A stretch of 64,000 bases of DNA from Bacteroidia bacterium (GTDB lineage: Bacteria > Bacteroidota > Bacteroidia > CAIKAF01), in contig JAUHWY010000010.1 of the NCBI GenBank assembly GCA_030427255.1, forward strand, positions 1-64,000. The letters are read 5' to 3'. The notes beneath the pieces were generated by a model. It did not search any database. It saw only the letters and a program-made list of their open reading frames with translations, and was not told where the DNA came from. This document shows, piece after piece, positions 44,971-52,602 of the stretch (position 1 is its first letter; every line of letters starts with the position of its first letter). The translations under genes were made by a program, and so were the position numbers.

Positions 44971-46103
44971 ATCTAACCCATCATTACGATGCCTTGGTAG
45001 TAGGCGGAGGTTTGGCAGGATTAAGCTCAGCCATTGGTATGGCCCAAATGGGCCTTAAGGTATTGGTGCTCGAAAAAGGAAATTTGCCGCGGCATAAGGT
45101 GTGCGGTGAGTTTATTAGTGGTGAAGTACTACCCTTTTTAAAAAGCTTGGACGTAGATTTTGAGTCCTTGAATCCGGCGCGCATCAAAAAACTATGGTTA
45201 AGTGCTCCCTCAGGCCGTGCCTTGCAGGCCGATTTAGATCAAGAAAGTTTAGGCTTAAGCCGCTGGGCTATGGATTACTATTTGTATCAAAAAGCCGAAG
45301 CTGCAGGTGTTCGAGTGGCTCTTAAAGAGCCCTATTTGGGCTTTGAATTGGAGAAAGAGGGGTATGTGGTTCGAAGCAAAAATGGGACCTACAGAGCCAA
45401 TTGGCTCATTATGGCCTATGGAAAACTTGGACAGCCGGATCGGCAACTTAACCGCTCTTTTTTGCGTGAAGGCACCTTGTATTCCGGAATTAAGTGGCAC
45501 TTGGAAGCCGATTGGTCAACCGATTTGGTGGCCTTGCATAATTTTAAAGGGGGCTATGCCGGGGTTTCTCAAACCGAGACAGGTTTGGTGAACTTATGTT
45601 ATTTAGTACGTACCTCAACCGTAAAGAAAGCCGGTGGGGTGGAAGCATTGGAACAAAATGTGTTGAGTCAAAATCCGCATCTGGAACAATTGCTAAGAAA
45701 GAGTAAAAAAGTTTGGGAAAAGCCGCAAGCCATATCAGGAGTTCGTTTCAGTGCCAGAGGAGCCATAACTCAAGGGCTTCCCATGCTTGGCGATTCTGCC
45801 GGCCTTATTGCTCCATTAAGTGGCAACGGCATGGCCCTGGCCATTCGGAGTGCCCGTTTATGGTTGGAAGCCCTTCGCTCGGTTGAGGCAAAGCCGCAGC
45901 TAAGGAAAGCAGCCCTTAGCCATTATCAATCTGCTTGGAATGCCCAGATTCAAGGTCGATTGCGCTTTGGAAAAACCATGCAAGGGCTTTTTGGTGGAAC
46001 TCTGCTCACCGAACTGGCCTTAGGTACAGCTGCAGTTTTGCCTCCCATTACACACCAACTTATCAAACAGAGCCATGGAAAGCCGCTTGCCCCATTCACC
46101 TGA
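44967..46103 (+). CDS. FAD-dependent oxidoreductase (geranylgeranyl-reductase/halogenase-like)
   Basis: A 378-residue flavoprotein of the GGR/p-hydroxybenzoate hydroxylase fold. It has GGGLAGLSSAIGMA (GxGxxG, 13-18), LEKGNLPRHKVCGEFIS and GDSAGLIAPLSGNGMALAIRSARL. Such enzymes accompany type III polyketide synthases in several bacterial loci and are expected to oxidise or reduce the alkyl-aromatic product. The start is GTG 44967 by overlap with the upstream stop. The next gene begins 29 bp before its stop. Confidence 0.85.
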   Translation: MNLTHHYDALVVGGGLAGLSSAIGMAQMGLKVLVLEKGNLPRHKVCGEFISGEVLPFLKSLDVDFESLNPARIKKLWLSAPSGRALQADLDQESLGLSRWAMDYYLYQKAEAAGVRVALKEPYLGFELEKEGYVVRSKNGTYRANWLIMAYGKLGQPDRQLNRSFLREGTLYSGIKWHLEADWSTDLVALHNFKGGYAGVSQTETGLVNLCYLVRTSTVKKAGGVEALEQNVLSQNPHLEQLLRKSKKVWEKPQAISGVRFSARGAITQGLPMLGDSAGLIAPLSGNGMALAIRSARLWLEALRSVEAKPQLRKAALSHYQSAWNAQIQGRLRFGKTMQGLFGGTLLTELALGTAAVLPPITHQLIKQSHGKPLAPFT

Positions 46104-46818
46104 TTTTGGAAGCAGGCACCCGGGCCCCGAATGGATGGACCTCGGACTTTCCGAAAGCCAAAAGCGATTGAATTACCAAGAAATAGATCGTATCAATCGC
46201 TTTATGGGCGTTTATGAAGCCCTTTTTCAAACCCTAGTTCGTGTTTCCAAGGAACATACCTATAAACCATTACGTATATTAGAATGCGGAAGTGGCTCAG
46301 GGGCATCTATGGTTGCCATTTTGAAAAAGGCCCAAAAACACCATTTGTCATGGGAGTGGACGGCCGTGGATGTAGATCCTTTGGCCTGTGCTTTGGCAAA
46401 GGAAAAGCTGGCTAAAGCCGGACTAAGCAATCAAGCCCGGGTGGTGCAAGATAAAGCAGAACGGGTACTCGCCACCCAAGGTCCTTTTGATGTTTTGGTG
46501 GGAAGCCTGTTTTTGCACCATTTGAGTAACTCCGAAATCATTGAGCTTTGGACATGTGCACAAAGCCATTTGCGCCTTGGGATGATTTGGGACGATTTGG
46601 AGCGACGTCCCCTAAGCTTCTATGGCTTCCGATTGCTTAGCTTTGTGCTGGGCTTATCTGAGGTTTCCCGGCACGATGGAGCTCTATCCATTTTGCGTTC
46701 TTTTAAAAGAAATGACTGGATTTCCATGGCCGAAAATTCCGGTTGGAACTCTTGGGAATTAAAAAAGAAAGCCCTGACAGGCCGAATGATTTTTTCAGCA
46801 ACTACCCAACACCTATGA
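46075..46818 (+). CDS. class I SAM-dependent methyltransferase
   Basis: A 247-residue Rossmann-fold methyltransferase. Motif I is ILECGSGSG (68-76), followed by the acidic residue in TAVDVDP (about 97-102) and VLVGSLFLHHL. In type III polyketide loci such enzymes O- or C-methylate the product. It overlaps the flavoprotein gene by 29 bp and its TGA overlaps the PKS start. Target position on the product is unknown. Confidence 0.85.
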   Translation: MESRLPHSPDFGSRHPGPEWMDLGLSESQKRLNYQEIDRINRFMGVYEALFQTLVRVSKEHTYKPLRILECGSGSGASMVAILKKAQKHHLSWEWTAVDVDPLACALAKEKLAKAGLSNQARVVQDKAERVLATQGPFDVLVGSLFLHHLSNSEIIELWTCAQSHLRLGMIWDDLERRPLSFYGFRLLSFVLGLSEVSRHDGALSILRSFKRNDWISMAENSGWNSWELKKKALTGRMIFSATTQHL

Positions 46819-47882
46819 TGGATCCACACATACTTGCTACCTCTATAACTCTGCCTCCATATTCAGAGCCATTGCCTGTAATTATGGAGTATGTGGAGTC
46901 GTGGATGCAAGGACGGAGTGAGCGAGACCTCCAAAAGGCGCGGCGTATTTTTAGAAATGCTGGGGTAGATGCCCGCTATTCTATTATGCCCGCTCAGGAA
47001 GTATTTCAAAGAGAAAGTTTCGCCAAAAGAAACGACCGGTTTATGGAAAAGATGATTCCATTAGCCGTAGCCAATTTAGAAGCCCTTTTTAACCATGCTC
47101 AGCTTAAGGCCAATCAGGTAGATTACTTCATTACTACCTCCTGCACCGGGCTTATGATACCATCTTTAGATGCCTACTTGGTCAATGCCTTAGGTTTTAA
47201 AGGCGATGTAATTCGAATGCCCATAACAGAAATGGGCTGTGCAGGAGGAACTTCAGGTTTGATGTATGCCAGGGAGCTGTTGGCCAACCAACCCGGTAAA
47301 CGTGCCGTGGTTTTAGCCTTTGAGTCCCCAACTTCTACGTTTCAATACGACGACTACAGCTTTACCAATATTGTGTCGGCAGCTATTTTTGGCGATGGCC
47401 TGGCAAGTGCCTTAGTTTCTACGCACCCCGACGACCAAAGGCCGGGAGTACCGACTTTGGTAGATTCAGCCATGTATCACTTTTTTAACGAAACCCGTAT
47501 GATGGGTTTCGACTTAAAAGAGTCGGGCCTGCATATTGTGTTAGACCCGGAGGTCCCCACAACCATAGAAAAGCACTTTCCCAATATCTTGCCTCCTTTT
47601 TTGGCCAAACATGGACTCAGCATAGAAGAAATAGACCACTTTGTGTTTCATCCGGGAGGGAAAAAAATCATTCAAATGGTAGAGGCGCTCATTGAACCTT
47701 TTGGCAAGGACATGCGCTTTACCCGTGAGGTTCTAAAAACCTACGGCAACATGTCTTCGGCTACGGTTCTTTTTGTTTTGCATGCTTGTCAGCAAAGCCA
47801 ACCTGCTGCCGGAGATACCGGACTCATGCTAAGCTTTGGTCCGGGTTTCTCTGCTCAAAATATTTTGTTGAGATGGACATAA
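46815..47882 (+). CDS. type III polyketide synthase (chalcone-synthase fold)
   Basis: A homodimeric ketosynthase that extends an acyl starter with malonyl-CoA and cyclises the chain. The 355-residue protein has the catalytic triad C110 (TTSCTGLMIPSLD), H279 (FVFHPGGKK) and N312 (YGNMSSATVLFVL), plus SFGPGFSA near the C-terminus. This distinguishes it from FabH-like enzymes. Start is ATG 46815 or 46818, which overlaps the methyltransferase stop. The product is probably an alkylpyrone, alkylresorcinol or related lipid (inference from family). Confidence 0.93.
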   Translation: MMDPHILATSITLPPYSEPLPVIMEYVESWMQGRSERDLQKARRIFRNAGVDARYSIMPAQEVFQRESFAKRNDRFMEKMIPLAVANLEALFNHAQLKANQVDYFITTSCTGLMIPSLDAYLVNALGFKGDVIRMPITEMGCAGGTSGLMYARELLANQPGKRAVVLAFESPTSTFQYDDYSFTNIVSAAIFGDGLASALVSTHPDDQRPGVPTLVDSAMYHFFNETRMMGFDLKESGLHIVLDPEVPTTIEKHFPNILPPFLAKHGLSIEEIDHFVFHPGGKKIIQMVEALIEPFGKDMRFTREVLKTYGNMSSATVLFVLHACQQSQPAAGDTGLMLSFGPGFSAQNILLRWT

Positions 47883-48655
47883 ATGCCCCACAAGAAAAGC
47901 ACGCCCTGATACTTGGGGCTTCCTCCGGTTTGGGAAGGGCCTCGGCCGAAAAGCTGGCCTCTAAGGGTTGGAAGGTTTGGGCGGTGTACCGAGAAAGGCG
48001 CGCGCCTCATAAAATACTTGTAGACGAATGGAAGGAAGCTTTTGGTGCGCAATTGGTGCCCATAAATACCAATGCCCTTAGTGCAGAAGCCCGTGCGGAG
48101 CTTTGGGAAACTATGCAGGAAGCCAAAGGAAAGCTTGGACTTTTGCTGCATTCGATTTCGCGAGGTACTCCGGGTATACTATGGGCCGAAGGGCAAGGGA
48201 AAGAGCTTTCGGCCAATGACCTAAGCCTAACTTGGGAGGCCATGGCTCTAAACTGGCTGGAATGGAGCCGGGAGGCCCTTCAATTGGGATTCTTTGCCCC
48301 TCAAGCAGCTAATTTGGCCTTTACAAGCATGGGAAGCAGCCGAAGCCTGCCGGGCTATGCAGCTATTGGCATGGCCAAAGCCTCCCTAGAAAGCTTAGGC
48401 AGGTACATGGCCGCTGAATTTTTTAAATATGGGCTAAGAACTAATCTTATCCAGGCAGGTATCACACCTACTCCTGCGCTAAAGGTGTTGCCGGGCATCG
48501 ATCAAAAAATGGAAGAAGTACGAAAATTGCACCCATTACAGCGACTCACCACACCTGAGGATGTAGCGAATGTTGTATATTTGCTTTCCCGCCAGGAGGC
48601 CAATTGGATCAATGGTGCGATAATCCCTGTGGACGGTGGTGAAACGCTTATCTGA
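47873..48655 (+). CDS. short-chain dehydrogenase, enoyl-ACP-reductase-like (FabI/FabL)
   Basis: A 260-residue SDR with the nucleotide motif GASSGLGRASAEKL. The catalytic tyrosine and lysine are spaced Y162-x6-K169 (YAAIGMAK), the spacing of enoyl-ACP reductases, not the Y-x3-K of ketoreductases. The segment SMGSSRSLPGYAAIG and the C-terminal VDGGETL resemble FabL. I infer it saturates the acyl chain built by the neighbouring dehydratase and ketosynthase. It overlaps the PKS gene by 10 bp. Confidence 0.85.
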   Translation: MDINAPQEKHALILGASSGLGRASAEKLASKGWKVWAVYRERRAPHKILVDEWKEAFGAQLVPINTNALSAEARAELWETMQEAKGKLGLLLHSISRGTPGILWAEGQGKELSANDLSLTWEAMALNWLEWSREALQLGFFAPQAANLAFTSMGSSRSLPGYAAIGMAKASLESLGRYMAAEFFKYGLRTNLIQAGITPTPALKVLPGIDQKMEEVRKLHPLQRLTTPEDVANVVYLLSRQEANWINGAIIPVDGGETLI

Positions 48656-49121
48656 AGAACTATATAAATCTCCCGACGAAAAGCTGGCCGGAAATATTCT
48701 AGCCTGCATTCCGCAACAAAGCCCTTTTCGTTTTATCGATCGTATCTTGTCTATCGATGAAAACCACGTGGTGGGTACCTACACCTACAAATCCAACGAG
48801 AGTTTTTACCAAGGACATTTCCCTGATTTTCCGGTTACACCGGGGGTGATTCTTACCGAAACCATGGCCCAAATTGGACTGGTTTCTTTAGGGGTCTATT
48901 TGTGTGGCGCCGACCCCTTGGTCCTAAAATCAGCACGCATATTTTTTACCTCCTCCAACGTTCAGTTCCATAAAATGGTGCGACCCGGTGACCAAGTATG
49001 GGTCGAGTCTCAAAAAGAATATTTTCGCTTGCGTAAGCTGCAATGCAAGGTGGCCATGTTTAATCAAGACGGAAAAAAAATATGTGCCGGCACCCTCTCC
49101 GGCATGTTCTCTAACCCATGA
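48636..49121 (+). CDS. FabZ-like 3-hydroxyacyl-ACP dehydratase
   Basis: A hotdog-fold dehydratase of 161 residues. The conserved PQQSPFRFIDRI and FYQGHFPDFPVTPGVILTETMAQIG carry the catalytic H61 and E75. It starts at GTG 48636 (a second GTG is at 48639) and overlaps the SDR gene by 20 bp. Because the primary fabZ should lie elsewhere, this copy is probably dedicated to the polyketide locus. Confidence 0.88.
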   Translation: MVKRLSEELYKSPDEKLAGNILACIPQQSPFRFIDRILSIDENHVVGTYTYKSNESFYQGHFPDFPVTPGVILTETMAQIGLVSLGVYLCGADPLVLKSARIFFTSSNVQFHKMVRPGDQVWVESQKEYFRLRKLQCKVAMFNQDGKKICAGTLSGMFSNP

Positions 49122-50404
49122 GTCAAAGAATTGTCGTTACCGGCATGGGCGTAGTTGCTCCCAACGCCATTGGTTGCTCTGATTTTGACCAAGCCCTCCG
49201 TACAGGTAGGTCCGGCGTACGTCCGGATTCGCGACTGGTTGACATGGGCTTTGCTTGCCAAATAAGCGCAGTTCCGCCTATTCAAGAGGATTTACTCCAA
49301 GCGGAATTTGATCCCCTAACCCGTAGATTCTTAACCAGCTCAGGCTTGGTATATGGTCTTTTGGCTGCCAGAGAAGCCTGGAGAATGGCCGGCTTGCCTT
49401 TCCCAGAAGTCGGTCAAGCGCCCTGGGCCGATGCCGGAACCCAGTTTGGAACCGGTCTTTCCGGAGTTGAACCCCTTCGAGAAGCCATTTATAAAGTCGA
49501 TGAGGGGAAAGTCCGCAAACTTGGCTCACGGGTCGTAGAACAAACCATGGCCTCCGGTATTTCGGCTTGGCTTTGCGGTATGTTTGGCCTGGGAAACCAA
49601 TGCTCCACCAACTCTTCGGCCTGCGCTACCGGCACAGAATCCATCATTTTGGCTGCCGAACGCATCCGCCAAGGCAAAGCAAAGGTCATGCTGGCAGGCA
49701 GTTGCGACTCCGAAGGCCCCTATGTTTGGGGAGGCTTTGACAGCATGCGGGTTTTGGTCCGTCAGGCAAATGGTCATCCCGAAGAAGCTTCAGCACCCCT
49801 TTCAGCCAGGGCAGCAGGCTTTGTGCCCGGTGCGGGCGCAGGTGCCTTGGTGCTTGAATCCCTCGAACATGCCCAATCCAGAGGCGCTACCATCTTGGGA
49901 GAGTATTTGGGAGGTGCCATCAACTCCGGTGGCCAACTCCAAGGAGGAACCATGACGGCCTCAAACTCCGAAGCCGTCGTAAGGGCCATGCAAATGGCAC
50001 TCCAAGATGCCCAAATTACCGGAGACAAGGTAAATGCCATCAACGGACACCTTACCGCCACCATGGGCGACCCCAAAGAAGTCAAGAACTGGCAAAAAGC
50101 CCTCAACATAGCTCAGGGAAGCTTCCCCTTTATCAACAGCACCAAAAGCATGATTGGCCATTGCTTGGGCGCCGCCGGATCCATCGAGGCCGTGGCCTGC
50201 CTATTACAACTTCGTGGAGGCTATATCCATCCAAGCCTTAATGCCATGCCACTGCACCCCGATATTGCCGATATCCTTCCCGAAAAGGCCATACCCCAAA
50301 CCGCTGTTGAGGTTCCAAATCTTAAGATTATTGCAAAATCCGGCTTTGGCTTCGGCGACGTAAATGCGGTACTGCTTTTACGTAAATGGGAAGAGAAGCG
50401 CTAA
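49118..50404 (+). CDS. beta-ketoacyl-ACP synthase II-type (FabF-like)
   Basis: A 428-residue elongating ketosynthase. The catalytic cysteine is C169 in NSSACATGTESI; the two histidines are H311 (INGHLTATMGDPKE) and H348 (KSMIGHCLGAAG), with K344. The canonical NAHGTSTPxND segment is changed to NGHLTATMGDPKE but keeps the histidine. No chain-length-factor partner is encoded, unlike aryl polyene or type II aromatic PKS loci. It overlaps the dehydratase by 4 bp. Confidence 0.92.
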   Translation: MSQRIVVTGMGVVAPNAIGCSDFDQALRTGRSGVRPDSRLVDMGFACQISAVPPIQEDLLQAEFDPLTRRFLTSSGLVYGLLAAREAWRMAGLPFPEVGQAPWADAGTQFGTGLSGVEPLREAIYKVDEGKVRKLGSRVVEQTMASGISAWLCGMFGLGNQCSTNSSACATGTESIILAAERIRQGKAKVMLAGSCDSEGPYVWGGFDSMRVLVRQANGHPEEASAPLSARAAGFVPGAGAGALVLESLEHAQSRGATILGEYLGGAINSGGQLQGGTMTASNSEAVVRAMQMALQDAQITGDKVNAINGHLTATMGDPKEVKNWQKALNIAQGSFPFINSTKSMIGHCLGAAGSIEAVACLLQLRGGYIHPSLNAMPLHPDIADILPEKAIPQTAVEVPNLKIIAKSGFGFGDVNAVLLLRKWEEKR

Positions 50405-50424
50405 TCTTTCCCTATTTTTGTGCT

Positions 50425-50688
50425 ATGGAAAGAAGTGCCGTAGCAGAAAAACTGGTCGAAATTGTAAGGCCTTACGTGCCCGAAGCCGAATTGCTTACTC
50501 AATTGGACGAAGGTTCTGATTTTCTCAAAGACCTTAAAATCAACTCCGCCCACATGATTGACGTGGTCTTGGATGTGGAAGAAGCGTTTGATATAGAAAT
50601 CAGCGACGAAGCGGCGGAGTCCCTGCAAACCGTGGGGCAAGCCATCGACCTCATTTTGTCCCAAGCCGGTGCTTCGTCCGGCCATTGA
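50425..50688 (+). CDS. dedicated acyl carrier protein
   Basis: An 87-residue acidic four-helix carrier protein. The phosphopantetheine serine is S41 in LKINSAHMIDVVLDVEEAFDIEI-type sequence; the usual D-S-L is N-S-A here, while the following helix II (VEEAFDIEIS) is standard. An atypical serine context suggests it is recognised by a dedicated transferase and set of enzymes. ATG 50425 is chosen. Its 3' end overlaps the next gene by 20 bp. Confidence 0.9.
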   Translation: MERSAVAEKLVEIVRPYVPEAELLTQLDEGSDFLKDLKINSAHMIDVVLDVEEAFDIEISDEAAESLQTVGQAIDLILSQAGASSGH

Positions 50689-51148
50689 TTTTTTACCCGC
50701 CGCAGGTCCCTACCTCTCTTGGTTCCTGCCCAATACAGCGCAGCTTGCCCGCGTGCTTCCCGAAAAATCAGCAGCTACTTCCGGCGGCTTAAACGCCGCT
50801 TTGGTATTTGTAGCAAAAGAAGCCGCTTGGAAAGCCTTGCCCGAAACCCTTCAAACGGCAACCTTCCACCCGGCACAGTTTGTTTTGCAAAAAGCCATTG
50901 GGCCAAGCTATCACTTGCTGCACAAAGCAACCGAAACCGCCTTGCTCGCCCATGTGTGGAGTACTCCTTTCGCTGCTATTGCTACAGTACAGGCAGGTGG
51001 ACTGAACCTTTGGTTGGGCCCCGAAAAGCTGCACCGTCCCTTGCCCAATTGCCTGAGCAAAAGCCACGAATACGGCTTGCAAATGCGGCTCCACCTACCC
51101 TCAGAAAAACTCCCCTCTCCGTTTTTTACTTTGGCTTTGGGGGCCTGA
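50669..51148 (+). CDS. short 4'-phosphopantetheinyl-transferase-like protein
   Basis: The 159-residue protein carries the PPTase-type motif FVAKEAAWKAL (47-57; K50-E51 and K55), which in Sfp-like enzymes helps bind CoA and metal. The N-terminal half with the G-[IV]-D motif is lacking, though an AIDFLP segment lies at the start. It may be a shortened PPTase acting on the preceding ACP, or a derivative without activity. It starts at GTG 50669 within the ACP gene and is last in the operon. Confidence 0.55.
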   Translation: MLRPAIDFLPAAGPYLSWFLPNTAQLARVLPEKSAATSGGLNAALVFVAKEAAWKALPETLQTATFHPAQFVLQKAIGPSYHLLHKATETALLAHVWSTPFAAIATVQAGGLNLWLGPEKLHRPLPNCLSKSHEYGLQMRLHLPSEKLPSPFFTLALGA

Positions 51149-51236
51149 GATTTCGCTTTGGTCCCTACACCAATGGAGGTTCTTTGGCTACACAATCGGT
51201 ATTGAAACAAAAGAAACTTTGTTTTGTCTAGCACAA

Positions 51237-51369
51237 GGGCCTCCCCTCCAAGTCCTCGCCCCAAAGCTAAGGGCCATAAGCCTTCCGGGTGCTTGCTGCG
51301 CGCCGCATCCTCAGTGCCTATGTCCCTAAGCTTTGGGGCTCCGGGCTTTTCGGCTCAGCCCCAAGGCCC
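51237..51369. repeat. GC-rich folded intergenic element, copy H
   Basis: Inverted near-copy of G. It has the 34-bp exact match 51282-51315, and a 15-bp stem with one mismatch that pairs 51259-51273 with 51324-51338. AAAAGCCCGGAGC and GAGGACTTGGAGG words are also shared with G on the opposite strand. It lies between the end of the polyketide operon and the convergent outer-membrane gene and may serve as the operon terminator. Confidence 0.85.
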
Positions 51370-51387
51370 GGTGCTAACTCTATGGAT

Positions 51388-52584
51388 TTATTTCCCCAAG
51401 GTATAGGCGGCTCCAACTTCCAGGCTTATCACTCCAAAGGATTCTCTGGAAACTCCCGAACCTGTTGGAACACTCTCCTGCACTGTACCGTCCGGAAAGG
51501 TCTTGTAGGCTACCGATGGATTAAAGGTCCTCGTACTGGTTAAAAACTGAAACCCAAAGCGCAACTGCCATTTACGGGTCAAAAAATACCGGCCGGTCAC
51601 TGCAGCCCCAAACATAACCGAAGGACTGGACTCTCGTTCTACCCTTAAATTAAATGATTCTCCCGAGGCGGTACCTTCGGCTTCTACTACAGGATAACTG
51701 GAAAACAGCGCACCTACAATCCACCTGGAGTCCAACATAAAGCGTTCCGACTCATAATAATAACCCAAAGCCCCTGCTACAAAACTATGCTGCCAAACGC
51801 CTTCGGAAAGAGAGCTTACCGAAGCCGTAGAATCACTTGGGCTGAAAAAGGAGTTCCTAATTTGATCCCTGTAGGGTTGATTGTTGCTGGGGTTTAAAAT
51901 ATACCCACCCATGGCGGAAAAACCCATGCCACGATACAAATAATAGGTGGCTTCTCCCATTATTTGCCAGCCGGCCGTGGCAAAACCCGGTGGAAGTCCT
52001 GAAAACTGAGTTTCTCCAAAGGAAGCTATGGGCAATGCTACTCCTGTGGCTACCGAAACAAAATGCGGGTTCAAATAGTCAAAGTTCTTTGGATTGCTTT
52101 CTTCTTTTCCCGGGTTTATGTATTCCACTTGCCCTTCGCCCCACTCAATTCGGGCAATTTTGCTGTTGGGAATATACTCGGCAGGTGCTCCATCCAAAGA
52201 TTTAGGAATGAAGGTAATGCCAAATCGTTTTTTTTCTACCACCTCCCCAATAAGTACTTCTCCATTGGTTAGCACCACTTTGTCCGGTTGGTCTTTGCTC
52301 TGTTTGCCGTTGGGGTAGGGGCCTTCTACCGGGGCCGTATTTTCAAAAGATTGCTCTAAGCCATTTTCAAACACAATGCGCTTAACCTCTCCAATAGGAA
52401 TAATTACCTTGCTGCCCACCGAATTTCCCTCGGTAGGTTCATAAATGATGTCCGTGGCATTTACTTCTTTTACATAACAAGGAATAATTTCACCTCGGAT
52501 GGTGTAGAGCGCATCTTGGGCGGAGACTTGCCGGGCGGTTCCAAGCACCAACAACAAGCACAGCCATAAAAGAAATCTTCCCAT
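51388..52584 (-). CDS. outer-membrane protein with N-terminal SH3-like repeats
   Basis: The 398-residue exported protein has a signal peptide (MGRFLLWLCLLLVLGTARQVSAQ), two repeated beta units of the type LTNGEVLIGEVVEKKRFGITF and YTIRGEIIPCYVKEVNATDIIY (about 25-150), and a C-terminal barrel-like region with alternating strands (GVALPIAS..., AGALGYYYESERFMLDSRW). It ends in AYTLGK rather than an aromatic residue. Its function is unknown. Confidence 0.7.
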   Translation of the reverse strand: MGRFLLWLCLLLVLGTARQVSAQDALYTIRGEIIPCYVKEVNATDIIYEPTEGNSVGSKVIIPIGEVKRIVFENGLEQSFENTAPVEGPYPNGKQSKDQPDKVVLTNGEVLIGEVVEKKRFGITFIPKSLDGAPAEYIPNSKIARIEWGEGQVEYINPGKEESNPKNFDYLNPHFVSVATGVALPIASFGETQFSGLPPGFATAGWQIMGEATYYLYRGMGFSAMGGYILNPSNNQPYRDQIRNSFFSPSDSTASVSSLSEGVWQHSFVAGALGYYYESERFMLDSRWIVGALFSSYPVVEAEGTASGESFNLRVERESSPSVMFGAAVTGRYFLTRKWQLRFGFQFLTSTRTFNPSVAYKTFPDGTVQESVPTGSGVSRESFGVISLEVGAAYTLGK

Positions 52585-52602
52585 ATACTTAAGATAACGA
52601 AT

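Noticed and set aside
44389-51148. Aryl polyene or flexirubin cluster
   Set aside because: There is no chain-length factor, tyrosine ammonia-lyase, or acyltransferase set; instead there is a true type III PKS.
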